In this document: positions 35,796 to 45,087 of the stretch, piece after piece
Layout of the letters: each line of letters starts with the position of its first letter
How positions within the stretch are numbered: position 1 is the first letter of the stretch
NCBI GenBank assembly: GCA_022825705.1
Contig: JAJDWH010000036.1
Location: forward strand, 186,001 to 250,000
Source of the DNA: Alphaproteobacteria bacterium
GTDB lineage: Bacteria > Pseudomonadota > Alphaproteobacteria > TMED109
Length of the DNA stretch: 64,000 bases
Direction of reading: 5' to 3'
Made by a program: the position numbers and the translations under genes
The notes under the pieces: model-generated
The model's database searches: none
What the model was told of the DNA's origin: nothing
What the model saw: the letters and a program-made list of their open reading frames with translations, nothing else

Positions 35796-36710
35796 ATGGA
35801 CCGGATCGGTTTCATTGGGCTGGGGCGGATGGGCCGCCCGATGGCCTCCAACCTGCAGCGCAAGGGTTTTGGGCTTGTCGTCTTTGATATCGCCCGTTCG
35901 CCGTGCGATGCGCTCGCGGAGCTTGGCGCTTCGGTTGCGGACTCCGTCGCAGGCGTCGCGAAGGAGGTACGCACCATCTTCACCTGTCTACCTTCGCACG
36001 TCGAAGTGGAGGGCGTCATCCTGGGATCCGACGGTCTGATCGCACACGCTGCACCCGGTACCACCGTCGTGGAAATGAGCACCATTGATCCCGAGGTCAC
36101 CGATCGCTGTGCCGCAGCCCTTGCCAGTTCGGAGATGCACTGCATCGATGCCCCGATCGGGCGGCTCGCCAGTCACGCGGATGCCGGCGAGAGCCTCTTC
36201 ATGGTCGGTGCCGAGGAAGCCGAGTTCAACGCCATCCGGCCGATGCTTGAAGCAATGGGGACGTCCATTCACCACTGCGGCCCGGTCGGCACCGGTATCC
36301 GCACCAAGCTGGTAAACAACTACCTCGCCATCACGCTTTGCCAGATCAACGCGGAGGCGCTCGCGCTCACGCGCCGCTTCGGGCTGGAACTGGAACGTAC
36401 CCTGGAGGTCCTGCACGGCACGACCGCGACGAACGGTCAATTGCGGATCAACTACGCCACCAAGGTCCTCAAGGGCGATATCACACCGGGGTTTCAGATT
36501 GATCTCGCCCACAAGGACCTGTCTCTCGTGACGCAGGCGGCGAATGCCAACCGCGTGCCAATGCCGGTTGCGGCCGCGGCGCGCGAATGCCTCAGCCTTG
36601 CCCGGGCGCGCGGCTGGGGCGGCCAGGATTTTTCTGCCCTGCTGGATGCTCTCTGCGAGAGCGCCGGCATCGAGCCGGTACGCTTTTCCGACCGCGGCGG
36701 TGCGGACTGA
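35796..36710 (+). CDS. NAD(P)-dependent beta-hydroxyacid dehydrogenase, close to sulfolactaldehyde reductase YihU
   Basis: 304 residues of the 3-hydroxyisobutyrate dehydrogenase family. The Rossmann motif is FIGLGRMGRPMASNL; the substrate-binding DAPIGRLASHADAGES replaces the more common DAPVSGG; the catalytic lysine is in GTGIRTKLVNNYLA. The DxPxGR segment and the C-terminal run (NYATKVLKGDITPGFQIDLAHKDL, VPMPVAAAARECLSLARARG, WGGQDFSALL, each recognised separately) follow E. coli YihU closely, as I recall it. YihU reduces sulfolactaldehyde in sulfoquinovose breakdown. No other sulfoglycolysis gene is present in the window, so a related substrate such as tartronate semialdehyde is possible. 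Confidence 0.8.
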   Translation: MDRIGFIGLGRMGRPMASNLQRKGFGLVVFDIARSPCDALAELGASVADSVAGVAKEVRTIFTCLPSHVEVEGVILGSDGLIAHAAPGTTVVEMSTIDPEVTDRCAAALASSEMHCIDAPIGRLASHADAGESLFMVGAEEAEFNAIRPMLEAMGTSIHHCGPVGTGIRTKLVNNYLAITLCQINAEALALTRRFGLELERTLEVLHGTTATNGQLRINYATKVLKGDITPGFQIDLAHKDLSLVTQAANANRVPMPVAAAARECLSLARARGWGGQDFSALLDALCESAGIEPVRFSDRGGAD

Positions 36711-36781
36711 TCGGATGACCGATGGAACGCAAGAGCCGCCAGCGGCCCGGCCGAAGCCGAATGTCGGAACCCCCGCCTTGG

Positions 36782-36815
36782 GTCAGGCCGGCTCTGAGCC
36801 GGGGAGCCCCCTGAC
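36782..36815 (+). terminator. Nested inverted repeat after the YihU-like gene
   Basis: GTCAGG...CCTGAC encloses CCGGCTC-T-GAGCCGG, giving a compound hairpin about 70 bp after the stop. There is no T-run. A weak terminator candidate. Confidence 0.35.
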
Positions 36816-36958
36816 GGGCCCGGATGACCGGAACCGGCCGAGCTGACGAACCATGCAGAACGGGCGGGTGGGTGCCGGCGCCGGGTGCAGGCCGTGCAAT
36901 GAACGGGGTCGCCCGGCCTGACGGCGCGGTCCCGGCCGCGCCCTAGAGGGGCTGATCC

Positions 36959-38017
36959 ATGTCGCAGCCAAAATTGATGATCTACGGCGCCACGGGCTAC
37001 ACCGGCCAGTTGGTGGTGGCTGAGGCCGTGGCGGGCGGGCTGCGGCCCGTGCTGGCGGGACGCAGCGCGAAAAAACTTGCTGCGCTGACCCGGTGGTCGG
37101 CGCTCGACAAGCGAACCGTGGCAGTGGGTGATGCGGATGGGCTGACCTCCGCCCTGGAGGACATCACCGTGCTTGTGAACTGTGCGGGGCCGTTCTCGCG
37201 CACGGCCGAACCGGTGGTCGAAGCGTGCTGCAAGACAGGAACGCACTACTTGGACATCACGGGGGAACTGGCGGTCTTCGAAGCACTGGCGGCCCGTGAT
37301 GCCGCGGCCAGGCAGGCGAAGATCATGGTCCTGCCGGGCGCAGGATGTGACGTAGTGCCGAGCGATTGCCTGATCGCCGACCTAGCAGCGCGGCATCCCG
37401 GAGGTCGCTGTCTCCGGCTTGGCCTCGCAGCACACAGCGGTTTCTCCCAGGGCACGTTGCGCACGGTCCTTGACGGCCTCAACGATTTTCGCATTCGACG
37501 CGACGGGGTGATCGTGCGGGTCGAGGCCGGCAGTCTCCGACACGACTTTGACTTCGGGGAGGGGCCGAATGCTGCCTTGGGCAGCGTGTTGGGCGATGTC
37601 GCGACCGCCTATCGGTCAACCGGAATCGCCAATATCGAAACCTACACCCAGACGTCGAGGCCGGTCGAACTGCTGACGTGGACGGCGCGCTGGCTCGGAG
37701 GGTTGCTGACCATGCGGTTGCCGCGGCGCCTGCTGGACGCGGTGATCCGGCAAGGGCCGGCCGGTCCCGGCGAACGGGAGCGAGGGACCAGTCATGCCAC
37801 CTTCGTGGCCGAGATCGAGGACGCCAACGGTGAACGCGTGACGGCACGCCTGCGTGTGGCCGATCCGTACGGGTTCACCGCGGCGGCAGTGGTCGCCATT
37901 GCCGTGCGGGTCCTGCAGGGCGACGTCAGGCTCGGCTACCAGACGCCTTCCTTGGCCTACAGCGCTGACTTCGTTCGCCAATTCGACGGCGTGGAATGGG
38001 ATCGGCCGGATGGATAG
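36959..38017 (+). CDS. Saccharopine dehydrogenase-like NAD(P)-binding oxidoreductase
   Basis: 352 residues from ATG 36959. The N-terminal Rossmann fold is clear: MIYGATGYTGQLVVAEAV, RPVLAGRSAKKL, and LVNCAGPFSRTAEPVVEACCKTGTHYLDITGE, seen in pieces, as in the trans-acting enoyl reductase/saccharopine dehydrogenase-like group. This is followed by GAGCDVVPSDCLI and AAHSGFSQGTLRT. The C-terminal half is less conserved. Members of this group are mostly uncharacterised; a lysine-pathway role is unlikely. Preceded by 248 bp without a gene. Confidence 0.8.
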   Translation: MSQPKLMIYGATGYTGQLVVAEAVAGGLRPVLAGRSAKKLAALTRWSALDKRTVAVGDADGLTSALEDITVLVNCAGPFSRTAEPVVEACCKTGTHYLDITGELAVFEALAARDAAARQAKIMVLPGAGCDVVPSDCLIADLAARHPGGRCLRLGLAAHSGFSQGTLRTVLDGLNDFRIRRDGVIVRVEAGSLRHDFDFGEGPNAALGSVLGDVATAYRSTGIANIETYTQTSRPVELLTWTARWLGGLLTMRLPRRLLDAVIRQGPAGPGERERGTSHATFVAEIEDANGERVTARLRVADPYGFTAAAVVAIAVRVLQGDVRLGYQTPSLAYSADFVRQFDGVEWDRPDG

Positions 38018-38173
38018 CGCGGCGTCACCGGAGACCCGGCTGCCCGGGCCTCGGGAACGGCCGCAGCCGACCGGTTCGGTGCTCCCCGTGGTGACATGGA
38101 CCCGGCCTCAGCCTGCGGGCGCGTACGGGAGTCCAAGCTTGCAACGGTCCTTGGCAGCGGCCTATGTTGAGCC

Positions 38174-38533
38174 GTGCGGCTTGTCCAGATCAGTGAGCGC
38201 TCCGAACGGTGCCGGGTGTTGGTCGCGCCGGAGGACGGAGACGGGCTCCTGCTTCGCGGGGCAGCGGAATTCGCACGCACGCGGACTCTGGCCGCGTTGC
38301 GGTTGATGGGCGGCAAGGCGGCGGCCTCAGCCGCGCCTGAGACCGATGACTGCGATCAGTTCCTGACCGACGCTCGGATGCATCTGCCACGGCCCCTTCC
38401 GGCGGTGGTGCCATGCCCGAGCACTGAGCACCGAACCGTGGGGAATTCGATTCGGCCTCCGGCGCTCCTCGCTCGTCGGAAAGCCGGCGCCTGCGCCCAG
38501 AAGCACTTGGGAACGTGGATGGTTCCGTCATGA
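38174..38533 (+). pseudogene. Decayed N-terminal fragment of an AraD1-like/fumarylacetoacetase-fold gene
   Basis: A 119-residue frame starts MRLVQISERSERCRVLVAPEDGDG, which resembles the opening of AraD1-family proteins (usually about 330 residues, acid-sugar dehydratases of the fumarylacetoacetate hydrolase fold). A later FLTDARMHLPRPLPAVV matches their expected next segment. The similarity then fades and the catalytic part is missing. A truncated remnant is the best reading; a chance open frame cannot be excluded. Its proximity to the enolase-superfamily gene would fit a lost sugar-acid pathway. Confidence 0.4.
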
Positions 38534-38651
38534 CACATTCCGGTGGGCGCCGAGGAAATTACGGCCGGGCAGCCGTCCCTCCTCTCACGCGTTCGGTTCA
38601 GGACCCATTGACCGCAGCATCGGATCAAGCACTGGTTGTGGTGCGCTCGCC

Positions 38652-39839
38652 TTGAAGTCACGGAGCGGTCGGCGGCACCCTTCTGCCCGAGATCTGCTGA
38701 TCAGCGAGACGGCCGAACTCGAACGGCTTTGCGAACATCTCGCCGATGAGCCGTTCATCTGCGTCGACACCGAGTTCCTGAGCGGCCAGACGTTCTGGCC
38801 GAAACTGTGCTTGGTACAGCTCGCGGGCTCGGATGGCGAGGGGCACGCGGTTGATGCCCTGGCCGAGCTGGACCTTGCACCACTCTACCGCCTGCTGAAC
38901 GATGCATCGCCGATCAAGGTGTTTCACGCTTGCCGACAGGACGTCGGCATCTTCTTTCTGGCTACGGGCCGCGTACCCACGCCTCTGTTCGATACGCAGG
39001 TAGCGGCGATGGCATGCGGCTACGGAGAAGCGGCCAGCTATGCAAACCTTGCGCAGGCCATTGCGGGTGTGACGATCAGCAAAGCTGATCGCTACACGGA
39101 CTGGTCGCGCCGGCCCCTGTCGCCGGCTCAATTGGCATATGCGCTAGCGGACGTGACCCACTTGCCGGCCATCTACCGAAAGCTTGCCGACCGGCTTGAC
39201 GAGGCGGACCGCTGGGAATGGCTTGACGAGGAGATGGAGACGCTGACGGATCCGGACTCGTACCAGCTGCGGGCAGAAGAGGCGTGGCGACGCGCCAAGC
39301 TGCCGCCATTGCCGCCCCGACAGCAGCTGGTCGCTCAGTTCCTGGCGGCAGCTCGGGAAGAGATGGCCAAGAAGGCGGATCGCCCGCGACGATGGATCTT
39401 GTCGGACGAGGCCCTGGTGCAGATAGCACGAACCGGCCCTTCCAGCGCGGGAGAACTCGCGGAGATCAGGGGTGTTTCCGAGACGGTCGCGCGGGGCCGG
39501 ACTGGCAGCAGGCTCCTGGAAGCCGTGCGGGAAGGTCGGGCAGCAACGCTTCCGAAGGCCGAAGGCCGTCCAAAGTCAAGACACAAGTCGCCCGCGGCGG
39601 CCGTATTGCTGCGAGCGCTCATTCGCCAGGTGGCGGCCGAGCACGGCATCGCGCCGAAGCTGCTGGCGAGCACGGAGGAGCTTGACCGCATTGCGGCCGG
39701 TGACCGGGACATGGCGGCATTTCGGGGCTGGCGAAACCGGGTGTTCGGGGAGCGGGCGGCGGCGCTCTGCGAAGGGCGGATCGCATTGGGCGTGGACGGC
39801 GGCAAGTTGCGGGAGATCCCGCTCGACGAGCAAGGCTGA
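38652..39839 (+). CDS. rnd: Ribonuclease D
   Basis: 3'-5' exoribonuclease trimming tRNA precursors, 395 residues from TTG 38652 (no ATG or GTG suits the N-terminus). The DEDDy catalytic set is visible: FICVDTEFL (Asp, Glu), KVFHACRQDVGIFF (Asp), and YALADVTHLPAIY (Tyr/Asp). Two HRDC-like helical regions follow, about residues 215-295 and 315-380 (RRWILSDEALVQIAR, LLASTEELDRIAAG). It converges on ppx with 2 bp between stop codons. Confidence 0.93.
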   Translation: MKSRSGRRHPSARDLLISETAELERLCEHLADEPFICVDTEFLSGQTFWPKLCLVQLAGSDGEGHAVDALAELDLAPLYRLLNDASPIKVFHACRQDVGIFFLATGRVPTPLFDTQVAAMACGYGEAASYANLAQAIAGVTISKADRYTDWSRRPLSPAQLAYALADVTHLPAIYRKLADRLDEADRWEWLDEEMETLTDPDSYQLRAEEAWRRAKLPPLPPRQQLVAQFLAAAREEMAKKADRPRRWILSDEALVQIARTGPSSAGELAEIRGVSETVARGRTGSRLLEAVREGRAATLPKAEGRPKSRHKSPAAAVLLRALIRQVAAEHGIAPKLLASTEELDRIAAGDRDMAAFRGWRNRVFGERAAALCEGRIALGVDGGKLREIPLDEQG

Positions 39840-39841
39840 CT

Positions 39842-41338
39842 TCAGGCGTAGACGATGTGATGCCTTTGCCCAAGCGCCTGGGCGAGGGTCTTGAGACGCG
39901 CTCGCACGACCAGGGCATCAAGGCAATGCGGCAGGGTGAGGGTCAGGACGCCTCCGCGCAGCTCGAGTCGGCACGCCTCCAGCGTGTGTGTTGCTCCCCC
40001 GCCTATCGTCATGGCGAGGCGCAGGGCCAGCCCCACGATCCGTGACCAGCGTGCGTGCGAGTCCGGAATGAGCTGGGCAATCGACCGCATCCGTCCGGTG
40101 ACCGCGGCGCCCGTGTAGCGAGCGTGCAGCGCCAACGCCATGCGGATGCGAATCGTTTGGCTGACCGGCAGGAGCGGGCGCAGTGCCACGCGATCGAACG
40201 CATACCGAGCCCGGTGTTCCGGGTGTTCATTCCAGGCAAGATCGACGAGGCGGGCGCAGGCAGCCAGAAACTCGCCGTTCTTGTTGACGAAACCCGCGTC
40301 CCCCAGGATGGGCTGAATCCAGTTGGCGATGGTGTCGGGGTCGCCGACGAAGGGCCGGTTTGCGGGTTCCAGCGAGGCGGTGGCCTCCAGAAGCGGCGAA
40401 ACCGGCTGGCCCGCAGGCTCCTCGAGCAGTTCGAGGAGAATCCCTTCCCGCAGGCCGAATCCGGAGAAGACTACCCTTGACGGTCGGACTGCCTTCATCA
40501 CCGCCAGCATGGCTGCGGCGGCAAACGGCAGCCCCGCTCGGCGGTGGCTCGGAATGGAATGCGGAAGCTTCCGGGCAGGCAGATGGATGAGTTCGGTTAG
40601 ATGGTCGACCAGCTCACGTCGGTCCAGCCGGTACCCGTGAATGATCGGGAGCGGATGCTTGGTGCGGCTTTGCAGCGCGCGCGCCAGGGCCCGCCAAGAT
40701 CCGCCGATCGCGAAGAAGGGCCGCCCGCGCCCCTCCTTGAGCCAGTCGAGCGGCCTCAGTTCGCGTGCCAGCACGCGTCCGGCGTCGGCGGCGACGCGAC
40801 GACTCATGTCCATGAGGCGGAGCATTCCCGCAGGCAGTGATCCGTCCGCCAGCACGTTCCCCTTGCAGACGCGCGCGAACTCGATGCTGCCGCCCCCCAT
40901 GTCCCCGAGAATCCCGTTGGCACCGGGAATTCCGGCCATCAGCCCGCTTGCGGCCAGCCGAGCCTCCTCGCGGGCGTCCATCACCTCGACATCGATACCG
41001 GTGCGCTTGCGGATCGATTCGATAAGTGGCCCGCTGTCGGCCGCGTCCCGGATGGCTGCGGTGGCCACCGTGCGGATGTGCCGGGCGTCCATGGCTTTGG
41101 CCAGGCGGTGGAACCGCAGGACGGTTGCCAGCGCGACGTCGCGTCCACGGCGCTGCAGTTTTCCGGTGCTGCCCAGGGTCCGGGCAAGTCCCACGATCAC
41201 GCGTTCGTTGTAGAGAACCACCGGTGCGCGGGCGGGCGGGCGGTAGACCACCAGGCGAAACGAATTGGAGCCCAGGTCGGCCACGGCCACCGGGCGGTCG
41301 AGCCCGTCTCCGGACCCGAACGTCCGCTGATCGGTCAT
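39842..41338 (-). CDS. ppx: Exopolyphosphatase / Ppx-GppA family phosphatase
   Basis: Degrades polyphosphate from its ends or hydrolyses pppGpp. 498 residues with ASKHA-type domains: VADLGSNSFRLVVY at the N-terminus, MDARHIRTVATAAIRDAADS, DVEVMDAREEARLAASGLMAG, GILGDMGGGSIEFARV, and a C-terminal HD-like domain (HEHR-type residues around DLAWNEHPEHRARYAFD). It directly follows ppk with a 17-bp gap, the usual polyphosphate pair. Confidence 0.92.
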   Translation of the reverse strand: MTDQRTFGSGDGLDRPVAVADLGSNSFRLVVYRPPARAPVVLYNERVIVGLARTLGSTGKLQRRGRDVALATVLRFHRLAKAMDARHIRTVATAAIRDAADSGPLIESIRKRTGIDVEVMDAREEARLAASGLMAGIPGANGILGDMGGGSIEFARVCKGNVLADGSLPAGMLRLMDMSRRVAADAGRVLARELRPLDWLKEGRGRPFFAIGGSWRALARALQSRTKHPLPIIHGYRLDRRELVDHLTELIHLPARKLPHSIPSHRRAGLPFAAAAMLAVMKAVRPSRVVFSGFGLREGILLELLEEPAGQPVSPLLEATASLEPANRPFVGDPDTIANWIQPILGDAGFVNKNGEFLAACARLVDLAWNEHPEHRARYAFDRVALRPLLPVSQTIRIRMALALHARYTGAAVTGRMRSIAQLIPDSHARWSRIVGLALRLAMTIGGGATHTLEACRLELRGGVLTLTLPHCLDALVVRARLKTLAQALGQRHHIVYA

Positions 41339-41355
41339 TGCGAGTGCGACCGGGC

Positions 41356-43560
41356 CTAGTTGGCGGACTTATCGAGCGGCACGGAGCGGGGTGCCCCAGT
41401 GCGCAGTGCCTTGCCGCGTCCGGAGAGCGAGGGATTGTCCATGAAGTACTGGTGCGCCGACTCCGATTTGGCGTCGCCCTGCATCGGTCGGTAGGTCCCG
41501 TCGCCCTGCATTTCCCAACTCTGCGTGCGGTCGTTCAGGTTGGCCACCATGATCTGATCGAGGACCTGCTGGTGCACGGTGGGATTCAGGATCGGCACCA
41601 TGGTCTCGCAGCGACGATCGAGGTTGCGTGGCATCAGGTCGGCCGAGGAGATGAAGACCTTGGCGCGGCGCGACGGCAGTTTCCGACCGTTGCCGAAACA
41701 ATAGATCCGGGCGTGCTCAAGGAAGCGACCGACGATGCTCTTTGCGCGAATGTTGTCGGACAGGCCGGGGACCCCGGGGCGCAGGCAGCACACGCCGCGA
41801 ACCACGAGCTCGATGGCGACGCCGGCTTGCCCGGCGCCGTACAGCGCATCGATCACCTCCGGATCAACCAAGGCGTTGGCCTTGATCCAGATCGATGCGG
41901 GGCGGCCAGCGCGAGCATGCGTGACTTCCTGTTCGATCAGACCGAGCAGCGTTCTTCTGAGGTGAGCCGGCGCCACCTTGATCGCTTGCCAGGTTTCGGG
42001 TTCGGCGTAGCCGGTCAGCAGGTTGAACAGTGCGCCGGCATCGCGTCCGATGACGGGATCGCAGGTGAAGAGTGACAAATCGGTGTAGATCTTCGCGGTC
42101 GCGGGATGGTAGTTCCCGGTCCCGAAGTGGACGTAGCTGATGGGGCCGTTGGGCTCCTGCCGGATCACGAGCGAGGCCTTTGCATGGGTCTTCAGTCCCA
42201 TGAAGCCGTACACCACATGAACCCCGGCGCGCTCCATGTCACGCGACAGCTTGATGTTCGCCTCTTCGTTGAACCGGGCCTTGAGTTCGACCAGGGCCGT
42301 CACCGACTTCCCGGCCTCGGCGGCCTCGATCAGGGCGTCCACCACCGGGGAGTCCTCGCGCGGCGTTCGGTAGAGCGTCTGCTTGATCGCCAACACGTCC
42401 GGGTCGCGTGCCGCCTGACGCAGGAACTGGACGACCACGTCGAAACTCTCGTACGGGTGGTGGACGATCAGGTCCTTCTTGCGAATGGCGGCAAAGCAGT
42501 CATCGCCCGTGTTCCGGATCCGCTCGGGAAACCGCGGCTCGAAGGATTCGAAACGCAGTTCATCCCGGCCGCACTCCACAATCTCGGCGAGGGCGGCGAC
42601 CCCGATGATGCCGTCAGCTTCGACGACGTTGGCCGGATCCACGCGCAATTCCTGGAGCACCGTTTCCCGGAGATCCGGCGGCATCTGCGCATTGATCTTG
42701 AGCCGCACGACATTGCCGCGCCGCCGCTTTCGCAGCAGCGTCTGGAATGACCGAACGAGGTCTTCCGCTTCCTCGTGCAATTCGATCTCGCTGTCACGGA
42801 TGATCCGGAACGTGCCGTAGCCCAGCAGTTCGCAATTGTTGTAGATCCGGTCCACAAAGGTCCGGATCACGTCCTCCAGCATCACGAACCGCAATGGCGA
42901 ACCGGGTAGCCGAATGAAGCGCGGGAGCACGGCGGGAATCGGGATGAGCGCGTGCAGGTTGCGGACGCCGGCCATGCGCGGCCGCAGGCTCATCACCAGC
43001 GCGAACCCGAGATTGGCAATGAACGGGAACGGATGGGCGGGATCGATCGCGAGCGGCGTCAGCATCGGAAAGATCTCGCTCCCGAAGTGGTCGGACAGCC
43101 AGTCATGCTCGCTCGCCGTGAGCTCGTCGGGGTCGATCACGTGCACGTCGGCCGCCGCCAGTTCGGCGCGCAGCTGTCGCCAGCAAGCCTGCTGTTCGGC
43201 CATGAGCTGGGCGGCTGCGGCATTGACCTCAACCAGGGTTTCGGCCGGCGACCGTCCATCCGGCGACCGCCGATTCACGCCGGCGGAAATCTGGCCCATC
43301 AGCGCCGCCACCCGGACCATGTAGAACTCGTCGAGGTTCGTGCCCGAGATCGAGAGGAAGTTCACGCGCTCCAGCAACGGGTGATGAGGCTTGCTGGCTT
43401 CGCTGAGGACACGCCGGTTGAACGCGATCCAAGACAGTTCCCGGTTCACGAACCGGTCCGGGCCGAGCCCGATTGCCGGAAGCGGGCTCTGCTCTGTCTG
43501 CGGTCGCCGTGTCCGTGACACGGCAACGGGTTGCACAGCTACAGCAGTCTCAGCCTGCAT
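41356..43560 (-). CDS. ppk: Polyphosphate kinase 1
   Basis: Makes polyphosphate from ATP reversibly, at the inner membrane. ATG 43560 follows AGGGG and gives 734 residues. Four domains: N-terminal RFVNRELSWIAFNRRVL; head domain with NFLSISGTNLDEFYMVRVA; C1 with GLKTHAKASLVIR (autophosphorylated His) and YVHFGTGNYHPATAKIYTDL; C2 with WIKANALVDPEVIDALYGA and SSADLMPRNLDRRCE. Whether a Pho box controls it was not evident; the pho module lies 11 kb away. Confidence 0.96.
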   Translation of the reverse strand: MQAETAVAVQPVAVSRTRRPQTEQSPLPAIGLGPDRFVNRELSWIAFNRRVLSEASKPHHPLLERVNFLSISGTNLDEFYMVRVAALMGQISAGVNRRSPDGRSPAETLVEVNAAAAQLMAEQQACWRQLRAELAAADVHVIDPDELTASEHDWLSDHFGSEIFPMLTPLAIDPAHPFPFIANLGFALVMSLRPRMAGVRNLHALIPIPAVLPRFIRLPGSPLRFVMLEDVIRTFVDRIYNNCELLGYGTFRIIRDSEIELHEEAEDLVRSFQTLLRKRRRGNVVRLKINAQMPPDLRETVLQELRVDPANVVEADGIIGVAALAEIVECGRDELRFESFEPRFPERIRNTGDDCFAAIRKKDLIVHHPYESFDVVVQFLRQAARDPDVLAIKQTLYRTPREDSPVVDALIEAAEAGKSVTALVELKARFNEEANIKLSRDMERAGVHVVYGFMGLKTHAKASLVIRQEPNGPISYVHFGTGNYHPATAKIYTDLSLFTCDPVIGRDAGALFNLLTGYAEPETWQAIKVAPAHLRRTLLGLIEQEVTHARAGRPASIWIKANALVDPEVIDALYGAGQAGVAIELVVRGVCCLRPGVPGLSDNIRAKSIVGRFLEHARIYCFGNGRKLPSRRAKVFISSADLMPRNLDRRCETMVPILNPTVHQQVLDQIMVANLNDRTQSWEMQGDGTYRPMQGDAKSESAHQYFMDNPSLSGRGKALRTGAPRSVPLDKSAN

Positions 43561-43591
43561 GGGCACCCCTAATCCGGACAACCCCGGGCTG

Positions 43592-44377
43592 TCAGAACGT
43601 ACCCGGGTAGCCGCCGCCGTCCAGCAGGAGATTCTGCCCCGTGATGTAGCCGGCATGGGCGCTGCACAGGAACGCACAGGCGGCGCCGAACTCTTCGGGA
43701 GTCCCGAAGCGGCCGGACGGATTGCTGCCGGCGCGTTCGGCGGCCACCACGTCGACGTCGGTCTGCCGCTTCTTGGCCTCGAACTCGATCGTCCCGCGCA
43801 GCCGGTCGGTGTCGAATGGCCCCGGGAGCAGATTGTTGATGGTCACGTTGTAGGCAACGGTCTTGCGGGCAATGCCGGCGACGAAACCGGTCAGCCCGCT
43901 GCGCGCCCCGTTCGACAGCCCGAGAATGTCAATCGGTGCCTTGACGGCGCTCGAGGTGATGTTGACGATCCGCCCGAATCGCCGCGCCGTCATACCGTCG
44001 ACGGTGGCCTTGATCAGCTCGATCGGCGTGAACATGTTGGCGGCGCAAGCAGCGGTCCAATCCTTGCGCGTCCAGTCACGGAAGTCGCCGGGCGGCGGTC
44101 CACCGGCGTTGTTCACCAGGATGTCAGGGTCGGGGCAGGTCTCGAGCAAGGCGGTCTGGCCCTCGGGAGTGGTCACGTCGGCGGCGACCATTTTGACCGT
44201 GGCGCCCTGTGTTGCGACCTTGGCCACGTCGGCTGCCGTCCGTTCAAGTGTCTCCGGGTCGCGGCCGTTCAGGACGACGTGCACGCCTTCTTCGGCGAGA
44301 GCTAGTGCACAGCCACGCCCCAATCCGCGGCTGGAGGCGCACACGATCGCTGTGCGCCCGGCAATATGAAGATCCAT
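43592..44377 (-). CDS. Short-chain dehydrogenase/reductase
   Basis: 261 residues from the ATG at 44377; an upstream ATG would overlap the end of hdaA. Cofactor motif CASSRGLGRGCALALAEEG (the usual TGxxxGxG with Ala-Ser at the front), NNAGGPPPGDF, active-site Ser/Asn, but the usual YxxxK tyrosine region reads LSNGARSGLTGF, so the catalytic tyrosine is replaced (asparagine/glycine) and lysine by arginine. A C-terminal ITGQNLLLDGGGYPG is standard. The atypical catalytic pair resembles the group of SDRs annotated as 3-oxoacyl-ACP reductase-like or non-classical. It interrupts the hdaA-ppk order. Confidence 0.85.
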   Translation of the reverse strand: MDLHIAGRTAIVCASSRGLGRGCALALAEEGVHVVLNGRDPETLERTAADVAKVATQGATVKMVAADVTTPEGQTALLETCPDPDILVNNAGGPPPGDFRDWTRKDWTAACAANMFTPIELIKATVDGMTARRFGRIVNITSSAVKAPIDILGLSNGARSGLTGFVAGIARKTVAYNVTINNLLPGPFDTDRLRGTIEFEAKKRQTDVDVVAAERAGSNPSGRFGTPEEFGAACAFLCSAHAGYITGQNLLLDGGGYPGTF

Positions 44378-44406
44378 GCGTGTCTCCCAGCAGTCTTGCG
44401 GTCGTG

Positions 44407-45087
44407 TCAGGCGTGTCGGTTCACGGTGTCGGCGAACCATGCCCGCACGAACGGGATCGTGAGTTTGCGACGACGCGCAAGGGCGGCAGCATCGAGTTCT
44501 GCGACCAGCCGCCGGGCCGCAACGAAGGACCGCTGCATGCGCCGCAGGAGGAAGAGTATCACTTCGTTGTCGACGCGTACCCCGCGGTCACCGAACTGTT
44601 TCTTGATCACGCGGCCGAGCAGCTCGTCGTCCGGTTGACCCAGGAAGACCGATTGCATGGCGCGAAGCCGTGACAGGAGGTCCGGCACGCGCAGGCCCAG
44701 TTGCGCCGGTGGACGCTGGCAGGTCACGAGCAGGTGGCCGCGCGCCTCGATCATCGCGTTGACAAGGCGAAACAGGTTGTCCTCATCGGCGGCGTCATCG
44801 ACATCCTCGATCAGAAGCGCCCGGGCGCCCCCCCGCGCGGCCTCGAGTGCCGGGTTCAGCCCCGCCGCCGGGTGCCGGGCCGCGCCCGAGCGACCGCACC
44901 ACACGGCACCGAGATGCGATTTTCCGGCGGCCGGCGGGCCGATCAGAACGAGGCCGGGCGGCTGCCAGTCGGGCCACCGGTCCACCCAGGCGACGGCGGC
45001 CGCATTCGCCGGGCCGACGACCAGATCGTCACGGTCCTGCGCCTCGCGCACGTCGAAGGCAAACGTGTATTGGAACTCTGGCGTCAT
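44407..45087 (-). CDS. hdaA: DnaA-related regulatory protein HdaA
   Basis: 226 residues from ATG 45087, which overlaps the stop of the upstream permease as ATGA. AAA+ fold related to DnaA domains III: FAFDVREAQDRDDLVVGPANAAAVAWVDRWPDW, seen in pieces, GLVLIGPPAAGKSHLGAVW (Walker A), ALLIEDVDDAADEDNLFRLVN (Walker B region, DVD for DDxD), and LLVTCQRPPAQLGLRVPDLLSRLRA. It lacks a DNA-binding domain IV. In Caulobacter HdaA, with the sliding clamp, promotes hydrolysis of DnaA-ATP. The extra N-terminal 11 codons of an alternative start were not used. Confidence 0.9.
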   Translation of the reverse strand: MTPEFQYTFAFDVREAQDRDDLVVGPANAAAVAWVDRWPDWQPPGLVLIGPPAAGKSHLGAVWCGRSGAARHPAAGLNPALEAARGGARALLIEDVDDAADEDNLFRLVNAMIEARGHLLVTCQRPPAQLGLRVPDLLSRLRAMQSVFLGQPDDELLGRVIKKQFGDRGVRVDNEVILFLLRRMQRSFVAARRLVAELDAAALARRRKLTIPFVRAWFADTVNRHA

